Positions 23,066 through 35,367 of a stretch of 64,000 bases of DNA are shown piece by piece. The stretch is taken from NCBI GenBank assembly GCA_002197995.1, contig NGZR01000003.1, positions 6,572,001-6,636,000 of the forward strand, written 5' to 3'. The stretch's first letter is position 1; the number at the start of each line of letters is the position of its first letter. The translations under genes and the position numbers were made by a program. The notes under the pieces are model-generated. The model was given only the letters and a program-made list of their open reading frames with translations. It was not told where the DNA came from and ran no database searches. This DNA is from Gaeumannomyces sp. JS-464 (lineage: Eukaryota > Ascomycota > Sordariomycetes > Magnaporthales > Magnaporthaceae).

Positions 23066-26049
23066 GTGGAATGAAGGATCAGGCACGGAGTCGGCGTGTG
23101 AGCTGCTAGAATGAGAAGCGGATCTGACAGTTGTTGGTGTCTTCTACGAGTATTTTGGGGGAGCTAGGACGCGTGAACCCTCTGCCTCTGCGTATATCTC
23201 CAGGCAAACGAAAGACGTTGATCTGTCAGGTAACTTTGTTTGCTGCAAACAAACGCCCGCGGGAGGGGAGTCGGCCAGTAATTATTTAGCTCTCTTTGGT
23301 CCGGGACACGCATAGGCTGGACAAGTGATCGTATCGAATGTGTGACCGTGCGAAGTAGGTGCCGCCCTGTGAGTCAGGTCAGGTAAGGTATACCAGGTGA
23401 GCTGTCGAGAGCTCGAGGCGGATATGAGAGCTCAGTCAATATTGGCAGAAGAGCTCTTGCTGTTGAGGCCAGGCTGTAGAGATATTTGCCGGGTAAGGGT
23501 TAATGAGGTGAAGTCATAATTTTGGAGGATAGTAGAAGGAGATCACTGATATCCCCAGGAGTGGATGCGGGGAATTTCCGAATACAACGGAGGGCAGCGT
23601 GTATGCGATGATGGGAAAGGTATGGAGTCAGGGAGGAAACAAGGGATATGGTGACACAAGGTGGACCGTATAAGCGCCGGAACGGGACGCACCATAGATA
23701 TCGGGCGGGCGGTCGTCTCTCGTTCGCACCGATGGACCCCTAATATATCTCCTCCCTAGGCCCGAGCCAGAGACAAGAAAAGCAAAGAAGCCGAACCAAC
23801 AGGTTCTGATAGGGGATGGGACTACACACCGCTCCGTGGACAGAAGGTGACGTGAGGGTCAAAAGAGAGGAAACTACCCCGACCTAAGGGAGGCAAGATA
23901 GGTACCCTGCCCAGCAAGGTACCCGGCCTATCAGAGAGGTACGCTATACCGTGGAGCTCCGAGGCCGAGGCCGGCTCACCCGCCTTGCATCCAAGCTAGC
24001 AAGCCGGAGGAAAGGCATTGGTGGCGCATGAATCAGAGGACAGCGGATCGGACTGAAGCCAGTAGCGTTTGAGCTAAGATGAAGGGTAGCGGAGGCGGAA
24101 GCAGCAATTAGACATGCTTTTCTCGTCCTCTGCCATGTGTTTATCGTGGGCCCGCCGACCATCGGCAAAGGGGGGCGCCGGCGAGCAGCGCTGGAGGCTG
24201 TGTGTAGCATGACAGAAGCGAGCGCGAACCGGGGGGGGGCATTCGCCATCATGGGCGGGTGGATAAGGTCGGGTTGGCTGGATGGACGGACGGAAGAGCT
24301 CTCTCCTCCAGTCCAGTCGGGTACCTTTCCATGGACAATCTTTTGTGGCCGTTCATTTCACTTTTTTGCTGTTGGCCGTGCGCAAGGGAGGGAGTGGGCG
24401 GGCGGGCTTCCAGTTCCTGGTTCGTCACGGCGTTGGCGTGCATGATTGCGACGGCGACCGGGAGTTTTTCTCTTCTTTCTGCGGCTGCAAGGAAACAGCC
24501 TCCAATTTCACCGTGCCAGGTCAAGGCGAGCTGCCAGGGCTTCATCGGCGAGAGCCATGGGTGCATGTGTCGACGGTCAGAGCGCCCAGGAACTGGCAGC
24601 CTGGCGTTCCCTGCAGACACCTGGCGAGGTGGCATTCGGTTGGCTTGGGAGGCGGCACAGCTCGACGTCGCTTCGTTGGGATCTGCTTTCTGGGTGGCAT
24701 GCATGATAGTGGATGGGCAAAGGGTGATGGAAAAAGCCAGGGGATCGGCCGAGGGAGTCGAAATGGTCGAGTTCGTCTGGTCCAGCTCGCCACTGCTGCA
24801 AGTCACTCCCGTCTCGGCTAAAAACGTCTTTGCTCTCCGCTGGACGTAGATGTTCAGTGGGGTACCACGCACTTGTGGGGGCACGTTCCACCCAGCGACC
24901 CCGTCCTCAACTGCCCTAAAAAGAGGGGAAGGTGCCAAGAGCTCAGTCTCAATCCTCCACTCTTGTCCGACAGCGGCAGGCGAGCCTCCCCAGTTGGGAA
25001 ATCCAAGTTTGTCCGCACACCACCTAGGTCTTTCGCATCACCGTTGGGGAGTTAACCATTCCATTCCCTTCGGATCGCTCGTCATTTCATGCAGGCACTC
25101 AATTCCGTGGGGGTGAAACGAGCTCTCTCTGTTCATTCCTCCTCGTCATCTCCCATTTCTTCTAGTAGGTCTATCAGTTGCGTCACGGACTGGCACTGCC
25201 GCTCTGGTTATCAGAGCACAGGTACATTAAGATAGCAGAGGCGCACGAAAAGCATCCGGAATCCAGGCTCAAGACTGGTGAGGGCGTGCCGATGCGGGGA
25301 GGCTGCAGCCAATACCCGCCCGCGGCCTAATCAACTCGACGCTCCCCGGCATCGACGGCCGCGCTGATCTGGTCAAATTTCAGGAAATGTGACAAGCAGC
25401 GAGAGCGGTGAGGCTCGATGACACCCTCCACGGCCACTAGGGGAACCAACCCCTTATGACCCACTGCTGCCGGGCGCTCCAGAATCAGCCCCTGAACGTT
25501 TCTCCATCGCTGCCTAGGCCCGCGAGGAGCCTTCGTCCGCTGAGCCGAACCCCTTGAGCGTAGGACGGGAATTGCGATTCCAGCAGGCCCACAAGCCGCC
25601 GACCGCCAGCGGAAACACGGGCCAGACAGAGTAGAGCATTGGCAGCGGCTGGTCATCCCCGTAATGCGACGATATGCATGAGACTTTGAACACGGATGAC
25701 CACGTTGCGAGATGTCCTTGCTGGTGTCGGCCTAGGTATGGCCCAGATATAAGGAATATTATTGAGCCTTGGCAAGGGCACTCGCCCTTTAGCTCTCCTG
25801 ATTGTGGTCTTCTATCTTTGCGATTCTAAAATATCAAGCACACTTCCAAGTCAAAAGGTGGCTCGGAAGGGATGTGGACATAATCCATTGAGGCAAAGGA
25901 AGCAAGAAAATGCGAGACGAAGGAGGTGCCATATGGTTGAAGAAAAAAAAAACCCGAAAATAAAGATTGCGATTGCACATGTGAGCTGATGGAGTCCACG
26001 AATTCCTTGCGCCGAACCCAGCTGACTAGCACCCCCAAACTTCCCGCCT
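23066..26049. other. Long intergenic region, no supported gene
   Basis: About 3 kb. Open frames of 196 aa (+, 24259-24849) and 229 aa (-, 24249-24938) overlap on opposite strands, have no start context, introns or domain, and look like chance. A run of eight or nine G lies near 24232. The first 700 bp next to 23066 are probably the dehydrogenase promoter. No RNA gene or mobile element was recognised. Confidence 0.4.
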
Positions 26050-28131
26050 TCAGCGCTCAACCATGTCAATGTCGTCATCGGTTCCATCCAGGTCCCTCTC
26101 AAAGGCCATCTGGATGTCCATGACCTGCTGCAGCTGCGCGTGGTCCAGCTTGCGCTTCTTGTGCGCTGCCAAAGATCGGGCCGTTCGGACCACATTCTTG
26201 ATCTGCCGCCCGTTGAGGTCGCCCTCGGCCAGGCGCCGGTAGCTCTCGTCGTCGATCTCGACCTCGCCGCCCGCGCCCGCGGCCAGGAAGTTGCGCCAGA
26301 TGCGCTCGCGGCTCGAGGCCGGGAGCCCGCTGTAGCGCAGCGGCACGTGGATGCGCGACTTGAAGGCGTCGTCAAACGTCTTGATGCGGTTCGTCGTCAT
26401 GAACAGGATGCCGCCGTAGTACTCGAGCGTACGCAGGAAGATGCTGACGAGCGCGTTGCGCGCCATGTCGTGTAGCGATCGTCGCTCGAGGAACACGTCG
26501 GCCTCGTCGATCAGCAGCACCGCCTTCCACGTGCTGGCCAGATCCAGCGTGCGCGCAAGCCGCTCGTCCAGCGTCGACGCGCACGTGCCCAGGTCGCCCG
26601 ACGATACAATATACAGTGGCCGCTCTGAGAATTCGGCCACGCATTCGGCCGTCAGCGTTTTGCCCACGCCGGGCGGGCCGTGGAGCACAAGGATCAGGCC
26701 GCGCCCTTTGCCCTTGACGATGTCGTCGAACGCCGCGGCCTTGGGGTCTGTCGTGCGCTGCGTGTGCTCCGATACGAGGGCCTGGACAAGCTCCTTCTGG
26801 CTGTCTGGCAGCACGAGCTGCTCAAAGCACTTGCGATTCCAGTCGATGGGCGAAACGCAGCTGATAAAGAAGTCGAAAAACTTCTTCTCCGAGAAGGCGA
26901 AGCCGCGCACCATGGCGGACGCGAGTACGCACTGGTCGTCCGTAAGTGCCGTGAACTTTTTGAGCTCCTGCGGCACCAGCTCGGCGTCGGTGGTGCTGGG
27001 GTTCTGCTTGCGCTTTTTCCTGTCCTGAGCCGATCGGGACTGTGGGAACGCGCTGATGGTAAAGGAGGAATTGCCGTTGATGCGGTGGTGGGTAGCGCAG
27101 TCGATCATGGTGCGGCTATCGATGTTGAACCGGGAGCCTTCTTTGTCCAGAGCGATGCCGCGGTATTGCACAAAGTGCTGGCCGGCGTGGGCCTCCCACT
27201 TGCGTCCCCGCTCAAGTAGCTCTTGGGTCGCCTGCTCCGGGTTGGGGTGGAACTTCATGGGAAACGAAGTGAGGGCGTCAATTGGCAGGGCGCCATCCAT
27301 TTTCCACACAACAAGCGTCGTGTGGCGGATACCAAAGTCGTCGCCGTCAAAGTCAACGTATTGGCACTGAAGACTGAGAAACTCTCCACACGAGTTGGCC
27401 TGGTAGGCATAGTTGTTCAGCTTGTAGGCGCGAGCCTGGCCGAGCATGGTCGAGTAGACCAGCATGCCAGGCCTGAAGATGGTCCAAAGCAAGTCATAGT
27501 TGACGAGACCTTCCTTCAGTAGGTTCTCGGCCTCCTTGATGGTATCAGCGAAGTGCTCGTTGATGAAGTCCATCAGCACCGCCATGTGGATGGCGCCCTC
27601 AGACTCGGGCCCCTCCTCCCTGAGCTTGTCGGCGTATGCCTGGAGTTCGTTGCGGTAGTGGTACAGGCATCGGGGCGGGAACTCGAGGGTGATCTTGTCG
27701 GTGAAGAAAGAGATGCCCGGGAAGTTGCCGATGACATCCCTGAGCGCCTTCTTGAGGACTGGCGAGTTGACCGAGAGATGCTTGTTCGAAACGAACTGGT
27801 TGCGCGAGTCGTAAACGTTGGTCTGGCAAAGGGCGAACTTTTCGTACCAGTTGGTTTTTTGCTCGGGGATCTCCTCGTCCTCCTGGGGCTCACAGAAGTA
27901 TCCCACGCCCTTCTTGGTCCAGCGCTTCTCGAGAAGCTTGAGCTCGGCCCTCATAGGCGCCTTTTCCAGCTCATCGCGCTTGCGCTGCTCCTCGTCGCTA
28001 ATAGCGTCCTCTGTGTCCTCGCCCTGCGTCTCACCGTCGTCGGACTCGATCTCGTCCTCGTCCCCGGTGTAGTCCGAGTCGGGCTCATCCTGCGGCTTCG
28101 GTCGCCGGGCAGTCTGCTGGGTGCGTGCCAT
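26050..28131 (-). CDS. AAA ATPase with DUF7025-like N-domain and histone H3-like N-terminus
   Basis: A single-exon gene of about 693 aa that reads cleanly. The C-terminal AAA module has Walker A GPPGVGKT (about 485-492), Walker B VLLIDEAD (about 538-545), sensor 1 FMTTNR and an arginine-finger region SRIHVPLRY. The region before it (about 200-360, with GQARAYKLNNYAYQ and HTTLVVWKMDG) matches the layout of fungal proteins that pair a DUF7025-type domain with one AAA domain. The first residues are MARTQQTARR, against MARTKQTARK in histone H3. An acidic region (about 15-50) and basic stretches (DRKKRKQ, HKKRKL) suggest a nuclear protein. An in-frame upstream ATG exists at 28293, but ATG 28131 has the better context (AAAATGG) and lies after a CT-rich leader. 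Function and partner are unknown. Confidence 0.85.
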   Translation of the reverse strand: MARTQQTARRPKPQDEPDSDYTGDEDEIESDDGETQGEDTEDAISDEEQRKRDELEKAPMRAELKLLEKRWTKKGVGYFCEPQEDEEIPEQKTNWYEKFALCQTNVYDSRNQFVSNKHLSVNSPVLKKALRDVIGNFPGISFFTDKITLEFPPRCLYHYRNELQAYADKLREEGPESEGAIHMAVLMDFINEHFADTIKEAENLLKEGLVNYDLLWTIFRPGMLVYSTMLGQARAYKLNNYAYQANSCGEFLSLQCQYVDFDGDDFGIRHTTLVVWKMDGALPIDALTSFPMKFHPNPEQATQELLERGRKWEAHAGQHFVQYRGIALDKEGSRFNIDSRTMIDCATHHRINGNSSFTISAFPQSRSAQDRKKRKQNPSTTDAELVPQELKKFTALTDDQCVLASAMVRGFAFSEKKFFDFFISCVSPIDWNRKCFEQLVLPDSQKELVQALVSEHTQRTTDPKAAAFDDIVKGKGRGLILVLHGPPGVGKTLTAECVAEFSERPLYIVSSGDLGTCASTLDERLARTLDLASTWKAVLLIDEADVFLERRSLHDMARNALVSIFLRTLEYYGGILFMTTNRIKTFDDAFKSRIHVPLRYSGLPASSRERIWRNFLAAGAGGEVEIDDESYRRLAEGDLNGRQIKNVVRTARSLAAHKKRKLDHAQLQQVMDIQMAFERDLDGTDDDIDMVER

Positions 28132-31100
28132 TTTGAGCGGAGGCGGAGGTGAAAGTGAGAGTGGGAGGGAAAAGTGAAAGTGAGAGTGGGAGTGAAAAGT
28201 GAAAGGAGAGGGGAAGTAGCCAAGCCCCTGCTGGAGAGGATTGAGAGAGTATGAGATAGAGACAGAGTGACAGACAGACTGACGGCCATCCAACGATGGG
28301 GCGCCCTATACTTATAGACCACCGTCACACATTTCCAGAGTCTTCGGCAAAGCGTTTGTTGGTCTGCACATGGAAGGCTCTAGGCAGAAGTGCCATCCGC
28401 ACGCCTTGTGCAGGTAACACAGCAGTAAGGTGTTTGTTTGCAAGGCGTCGTTGGAGTCCCCCATTGGATCGGGCCTGGGCCGAGTTTGCTTGCGTGCATG
28501 GTGGTGACTCAGGGACGCCTGAAGGATCCAAACATTGATGGCTTGAGGCGGTAGGGCTGCCTGCCTGCCTAGTATCATCGTCATAGCAGGCTCTCAAGCT
28601 CCACAGCTCCGGGCTCACGATGGAGATCGTCTCCGGGCCGGGAGCACGGGCCATGGATTATGGTCCGCGGAGCTAGTCCATATTGGGTTGGCACCGGCCG
28701 GAAAGAACATTCGGGGCAGGCAGCAGCCTCACAAAACGGACGGGCGCGGTGCGGGAAATGTCCCTGGAGGATGACTCAATCGGCAGTACCTAGCTCTTTC
28801 CATATCTGGAGATACCAGGGTGCTGTGGGAAGGCTGTTAGTCGAACGGGTTGCCCGCCGTGTCCGTCCGCCCGCCCAGCAGAGCCTACCTGGGAATGGAG
28901 CCCCGGCCTTGTTATGGTTGGACAGACGGCAACGTGCAGCTCTCATTCTGCAGCTTGAGATGTCTCCTGCTTCGAGCACAGCAATTGGGTGGTCAGGCCG
29001 CAGATGGGCCCAGATAGAAAAAGTCAAGGGGAAGCGCGAATGGCCACACTTGGTGAAACCGGTCGCGGAGCCGAGACGACCACGAAGGAGGCACAGAGAC
29101 CACCGAGCCGTCTCGACGGCAGCCCGTCGCCCCCTCGTCATAGAGTTTCCTCGAACTCGATGAGGTTGGTGGAAGTTGGTCTGCATAAACCCGACCGGGC
29201 GCAGTGGGCGGGCATCCGAAGGACGAGACAGCTCCAGAGCCAACCAAGAGCCAACACACACAGCTTTTGTGGCGCATAAAGCGACAGGCCAGGACGGCCG
29301 CAGACGGCACGACCTGCCGCGACCTTTGGCCCGCGTGTCCGATCGCGCCACTGGTGAAGCCCATACCGCTTACTTGGTCAATCAAACCACTAGTCAGTCC
29401 GCTGCGAGCTGAGACAACTCGTCGTCAGCCCGAAGAGCCTCGCCCACCGGAGCCCACGGATAGACATGGTCGCCATTCCGTGGCCTTTCTGCCCCCAAGA
29501 CAGTGTCTGGGATGTTCTCCGTGCCTCGCGCAGGCGTGTGAATAGGGGGAAATGGTCGGCCGGGAGAACCTCTGAACGAATGGGATCCAAGCCAAACAGC
29601 AGGTTGGGGTTGAGACAGCGTCGATTCTGGGCTGGGAAGAGAGACTTCCGGCATCCAAGAGATCCCCAGCCTCCAGCTTATCTGGTGCCATTTACACACG
29701 CAGAAGCACGAGCCTCTCTTTATTTTAATCTTTTTCTCTTTCTTTTTTATTCGCTCTCTACTTTGAACCCTCATCCATTGCGCGACCAAACACGGACGCG
29801 CGGTGGGGCAGATACCCGTGGACCATTTTCAAGTCAGGACACGCAGGGGCGATCCTGCACAGGGGACGCGATGATTGGCGGGCGGGTTTAATGGACGCAG
29901 GCCTCAGCCAGTCAAACGCCTCCGCCCAGCTTCCGTGGTGCGCGCAAAGCAGCAAGCCCTCCCTTCTCGCATTCGCGCCAGCACCTCGACCTGCAGGTCC
30001 TCAGACGCCGGTCCTGTCCTCGTGCATCTCGCTGGCTGTGCACTGTTCGCTGGCCACGACCGATACAGCAGCCAGTGGCAGAGAAGGCGCCGGCGCTTCG
30101 TGCATCCTGGCTCCAGCAAATTGAGCAAAGTGGATGTCCTGCATGCATGCATTAACTTGTGTAAAATACTTGGCCACAAGCGAGGAGAACAGCGACCAAA
30201 GAGAGCTGCTGCCATTTAATTCCTGTTTTGCACCCCAGCCCGCACAGCAATCCCAGCTCCGCCCACTGTGCGGGCATTCCGTCTTCCCCTCCCCACCCCC
30301 TTGGACCTGTTGGGGGAAGGCCCCATCCCGTTAGAGCGACGCCAAATCGAGCCCACGCGCGTCGAGTTTTACCACGACTCGGCACGTTGAGCAGGCACGC
30401 TGCGGAGCCAGTCAATTAGACCTGCAGGACGGTCGAGAGTCTGAGCCCTCGAGCGCACTCGTTTCGCCTCCTCCGCTCCATCGCACGTCGCACAACCCAA
30501 CCCACCACCGGGCAGATATCACTGGGAGGGCGTCTTCCTGGACGGACAATTTTTTGGCCAGACAAGACACGCATCTTCTCCCCTAAAATCCAGAAATTTT
30601 TGTCCCCAACCGGTTGCTGCGCTGGCAAGCACGGAAGCTCTCCAAGCCACTGGTCGCCTGTTTGACGTCGATCGAGTGCATCGCATTGATTTTGTCGCGC
30701 CCGCAGCTCAGGTGGTATCGGTATTACTGCACCACCCAATCCGCGCGCCCGCTCGTTGGGTCTCCTCCAAGGCGACCACACCTTCGCCACGCCGACCCGT
30801 TCCAGCGACCACCTCGTCAGCTGCGCTCGCAATAAGAATACTACCACCTCCCACGCATTTCTGGCCACACTTGGTCTCCTCTTTTCCCTGACCTCCCCCT
30901 CTGCCCCTCAATCGACTATATGGGCCATTCTCCCATCGCGCCAGCTAGGCCATAAACAAACAAACATTGAACCCATTCAAGCCCAACGATAATCTGATTG
31001 ACCCCCTATCGCTGTCGCCGTCGAACAGACAGGCAGCCTTGGCGCCCAACCAGGGAGTCGTGGGCGATTGACTGGGTCGGCCCCAGATATCAGCGACAGT

Positions 31101-31154
31101 CTCTAGACTTCAATCGTCTCTATTGCGGCCCGGCGCCGTCGACCTCGATCCACA
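28132..31154. other. Long intergenic region between divergent genes
   Basis: About 3 kb. Nearest the AAA gene (28140-28260) is a purine run on + (CT-rich on the coding strand), typical of fungal promoters. The stretch 30880-31150 before the KEN-box gene is likewise C/T-rich. The middle part has short overlapping frames without domains; I see no gene, RNA or repeat in it. Confidence 0.4.
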
Positions 31155-32665
31155 ATGGCCAGCACTCTCCCTCGCCAGCCCTTCGCTCCTCTGGATGGGG
31201 CTCGGCTGCAGAACCTCACGAGCTTGAAGAACAGACAGAATAGTAGGCCTGCTTACTGCTCCCAATTCTAAGCTCCCCTCCGTCGTTCGTTCCAAGCTCC
31301 TCGAGGCTACCTAATTTAGCTCGTGCACACCACTTCCCATGCGATCAAATGATGTCGCAAATGGCAGACCATGCATTCATCATGTCAATCGATATCCCAC
31401 AACGGCCATTATGCTAACTGAGTGTTTTGGTAGCCTTCTCGTCAGGCTCGGGCAAGAGAAAGGCGGAATCAATTGACATCGATGATTCGGAGAATGTCGA
31501 CCCCGTCATCTTTTCCAAGAGGTCAAAGGGCGCCGATAGCTTCTTCTCGAACGACTGCTTCAAGCCTTCGTCCTTCGTCCTGACCAAGGCGGCGGCACCA
31601 TCGCTCCCCAAGCCCTCGTCGACCTCGAGCTACTCCTCCCTCAACAGAGCAAAGAATGCGGGTATCTCCAAGCCGCGCTCCATCATCAAGCCTCGGTCGC
31701 CTGTCTCCAAGATCAACACAGCGCTCACGACTGCGGCTCCACTGTCCGCCCCCGCCGGTCGCTCTCCGACCCGCGGCAGCAAGCGCGTCGGGATCCTCTC
31801 CAAGAACCGTCGCCGCACCGCCAGCCCTTTTACCCGCGTGGACCCTCCCGCTTTCGGCCTGGGCGCCGCTGCTCCCTTTTCGCTCGATGCCGCCCTCAAG
31901 GGCACCGTCTCCAGCTACGCCTCGCGGTCAGCAGCCACAGCCGCCCCGTCATCCTCTTTGCTCGGCGGCCTGTATGGGGCCGAGCTGGACGGCTCATGGA
32001 TCTTTGACATCCACGAGGATACTCCCGAGCAGGAGATGACAAACCTGCTGCAGCACAGCACCTGCGTCCTGGATATCAGTAGCGACGAGGAGAGCGAGCA
32101 GAAGCGGCGCCGTGAGACGGCCGAGGGCCGCGACAAGGAGAACATCCCTCCTGTCGACGACGTCAGCCAAACGACCTCGTCTTCGACCCGCAGGCGAGAC
32201 CTGGATGGCGACGACATGGTCTTTGAGAAGACTCGTGGTCCTCTGTCGGAGATGAACGTAGCCGACTACTACGCCGAAGGATGCGACAGCGGATCCGTCA
32301 TTATAGTCCCTGGAGACTATGACGAAGCTGAGACGGTGCACGGCGGCGACGATTACCAGGAGCTCGAGTCTAATGTCGCTGGCGACGCCGTACTCAAGCT
32401 CGCGCCCAAAAGCAAGGTGCCAGAGGCGGACGCCTCAATAGACGAGCTTATGAGGAAGCGCGACGACCCCGCCCCACAAGCCGCTCTGCTACAACCTATT
32501 GAGGGCACCGGCGAGAGCTTTGAGCTATGGGAGAGCAACAGCGCCAAGGATGAGACGGAGCCCATCGCACCGTCCACCCCGGCTCCTGCAGCAATGGAGG
32601 AGGCTGTGGCCCAGGCTGAAATCTCGACTGAGGCCGATGTCGTAGGGCCAGCCTCTGCCTGCTGA
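31155..32665 (+). CDS. Conserved-type hypothetical nuclear protein with KEN box
   Basis: Two clean exons, 31155-31242 and 31434-32665, with intron GTAGGC...GCTAAC...TAG (439 aa). The ATG context is ACAATGG. The protein is largely disordered, with a basic/Ser-Pro N-terminal half (KRKAESIDIDDSENVDP, SPTRGSKRVGILSKNRRR) and an acidic C-terminal half. A patch that looks structured or conserved reads SWIFDIHEDTPEQEMTNLLQ, followed by VLDISSDEE. A KEN box (DKENIPP, near residue 264) is the classic APC/C degron, which suggests a cell-cycle-regulated protein. I recognise no catalytic domain. A securin-like or chromatin role is possible but unproven. It lies 1.4 kb upstream of thymidylate kinase on the same strand. 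Confidence 0.75.
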
Positions 32666-34081
32666 TTTATACGTTTCTCACTGGGCTCGGTTACTCTCTC
32701 CTCTTTCTTCCTTTTGGTGATACCTTTTCCATTATGGGCTTCTGTGGGGCTCGACTGCTTTTTAATCTGGTATGTGTTCCTGACTGGATGTGGAGTTACG
32801 TGGCGTTCTTTGCGTTTGTTCAATGCGGACGAGGAGGATGGACGGGGCTACGGAGCTGGGGGCTGGGGCTGGGGCCATTGGAGATGAGTACATGATAGGT
32901 ATGGTATGGCTAGGTTCGGGGCGACTTGGTTTTGTATTGGTGTTTTTTTGCTGGAGCTCGAATTTATGTGCACTTTTATTCAACCGAACCGTGCCCACTA
33001 ATGAGTGGCGCACCCGACACGATTGTAAATGCTGCCGTGGATGGCCCGTTCTAGCCGATGGACCGTTCCAGCCTTCTCTCGCGATCCAATGCAGGTACCG
33101 AAAAGACAGTGCTTGGGACCTGGTGTCTCGACTCTGTCCTTGGTTATCTCTGGTAGCGCGAACGCATCGTGCCAGTGGGTGCATATAACTACCCGAGGCC
33201 ATGGGTACTCACAAGGACGACCAATGCTATGTTCGACAGCCTACCACCGACGAAGCAACTGGGTTTCTCTATAACATCCGTATAAAGATAGCCTCCTTTC
33301 GCCCGGCACAATCGTAGAGATATCCAAGGCACGGCACCGAGGCTCAGTTGGGCCGTGCGTGGCTAAATCGACCGAGGAACATCACCAGCCTGTGCTAGCT
33401 GCTCGCACTAATGCGGGGTGGAGGCTGGGGGGTTGATGTGAGTGATCAGATCGCGCAGTTGACGCTGTGTGGGGTTTCGCGGCCAGGAAGCCATAGGAAG
33501 CCACAGGAAACCAAGCACGCAAAGCTGGCGTGCTGTGCAGCTGACATGTCGTCCCACAATTGAGAGAGAGGCCTCTAGCTAGAGCTAGAAGCTTTGAGCT
33601 CCCGACGGATGACTGCGCTGCTGCACTGCCCACCCCAATACCATTTGACTGTCTCGTCTCAAGGTCATTTTTTGGCAAGCGCGGCAGTGGAACGTTCAAG
33701 CCTGTGGCGGATGCCTCTCTGGCCTCGAGCGCCTCGGTCACGGGGTGACACAACGAGCAAGGCGAATCGTCCACATCGCCTCGTCCAGAGGTGACAAGTC
33801 ACACCACGCGGAGCGTTTTCAGACGAAGAACCCAGGTGCGGTTGTATATATAATAATTCAAAGTGAGGGGCACGGCAGCAGGAGGAGGGTCGAGTGCGTG
33901 AATTGAGGGAACTCAAAAAACAACCAATTCCAAGCGCCACGTCTTTCTACACCACTACGTCACTTCCGACCTTCGCTTGGTTACACCTCGCCGATACAAA
34001 AGGAGCCTGGATAGCCCCTCTCCCCCCCAGCTATCCAGAAGCACAGCACGAAATCACCAAGCCAGCCCGAGCCAAAAGAAA
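32666..34081. other. Intergenic region, no gene seen
   Basis: About 1.4 kb holding the 3' flank of the KEN-box gene and the promoter of thymidylate kinase. TATATATAATA at about 33845 lies about 235 bp before ATG 34082. No domain or repeat was recognised. Confidence 0.4.
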
Positions 34082-35367
34082 ATGGCATCCATCAACGACC
34101 TCGCAACAGCCGCGATCGCCTCGTCCGCCGTCGAGATGGCGAGGCGGTCCTCGGCCGGAGACGAGGGCGGCGGCGGCGGAGGCGGGGCCACAGAGAGTGC
34201 GGGCCAGCCGGCAGCCGGGACCGCCGCCGCCGCCGCCCCTCCACGCCACAGCCGCCCGACGTGGCCCGCGGCGCCCTGATCGCGCTCGAGGGGCTGGACC
34301 GCAGCGGCAAGACGACGCAGGTCAAGCTGCTGGAGCAGCGCTTCGTCGAGCTTGGGCGCAAGGTCAAGGTCATGCGGTTTCCAGGTGGGTGCTTTTATTT
34401 TTCTCACCCTCTTGCTCTGTTACCACAACCTCCGCCACACCCTAAACTCCCAGGGATTTTGACAATGGCCGCTTTTATACTAGTACTGAAATGTTCCTAA
34501 TTCACGTACTAATACATGTGCTATCACAGACAGGACCACCCCGATTGGGGAAATGATCGACAGCTATCTCAAGAGCCAGGTCGACATGGATGATCACGTC
34601 ATTCACCTGCTCTTCAGTGCAAACCGGTGGGAAGCAGTGTATGCCATCTCCTCTTTTTGGTTACTAGTTTTTCATCTTTTTACGGCTGGGAAACTCCGTG
34701 ATTGTGCCATATTATTTGGCTACCTGCGCGCTGTCCAAACCCCCGACCCCATCTTACCCCTGAGCCCCTGAAATCAGCCCGCCTCATTCTCAACCCACAG
34801 GCTCCCATATCCGTCACACACACGATGCTCAATTGAAGCCGTAAACCACTTTCTCACACCTCTTCTCCTTTCCGCAGAAAAACAATCACGTCCCTCCTCG
34901 CCTCGGGCACGACGGTCGTGTGCGACCGCTACTACCACAGCGGCATCGTCTACAGCGCCGCCAAGCGCAACCCGGCCCTGACGCTGCCGTGGGCGCGCGC
35001 GCCCGAGGTCGGCCTGCCGCGCCCGGACCTGGTCCTGTTCCTGGACCTGGACGAGGCCCAGGCCCGCGCCCGCGGCGGCTGGGGCGGCGAGGCCTACGAG
35101 CGCGGCGAGATGCAGCGCCGCGTCCGCGAGCTGTTCTGGGGCCTCAGCATGGGCCGCATCGAGGCGCCGGCGGCGGGGGCGGCGGGGGCGGCGGCTGAGG
35201 CGCCAGCGGGGGAGCTGCGGTTCCGCCAGGAGGAGGAAGATCTGCACGTCGTGGACGCCAGCCCGTCGGTCGAGGACGTGGCTGAGGAGATATGGAAGGT
35301 CGTCAGGCCCCGGGTCGAGGCTGTCGAGAGGGGCGAGGTTGGGAGGACCGTCCGGAGGGTCTCCTAG
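34082..35367 (+). CDS. CDC8: Thymidylate kinase (dTMP kinase)
   Basis: This enzyme phosphorylates dTMP to dTDP and is essential for DNA synthesis. Exon ends are at 34384, 34530-34638 and 34878-35367, with introns GTGGGT...CAG (34385-34529) and GTATGC...CAG (34639-34877). The joins give VMRFPDRTTPIGEMIDSYL and RWEAVKTITSLLASG. Diagnostic motifs are the P-loop ALEGLDRSGKTTQ, the DRY motif VVCDRYYHSGIVYSAAK and the strand DLVLFLDLDE. A low-complexity Gly/Ala/Pro N-terminal extension of about 55 residues precedes the kinase fold, and one base is missing in its last part (about 34240-34262). A Gly/Ala insert follows the lid region (APAAGAAGAAAEAPAG). It is tail to tail with GTP cyclohydrolase. Confidence 0.93.

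Noticed and set aside
24249..24938. Overlapping 229-aa (-) and 196-aa (+) open frames
   Set aside because: Open on both strands, no start context, no introns, no domain; expected by chance in GC-rich DNA.
28132..28293. Upstream in-frame ATG (28293) extending the AAA ATPase by 54 residues
   Set aside because: The extension is a Ser/Phe/His/Pro-rich reading of a CT-rich leader and the downstream ATG has a better context; kept only as an alternative.
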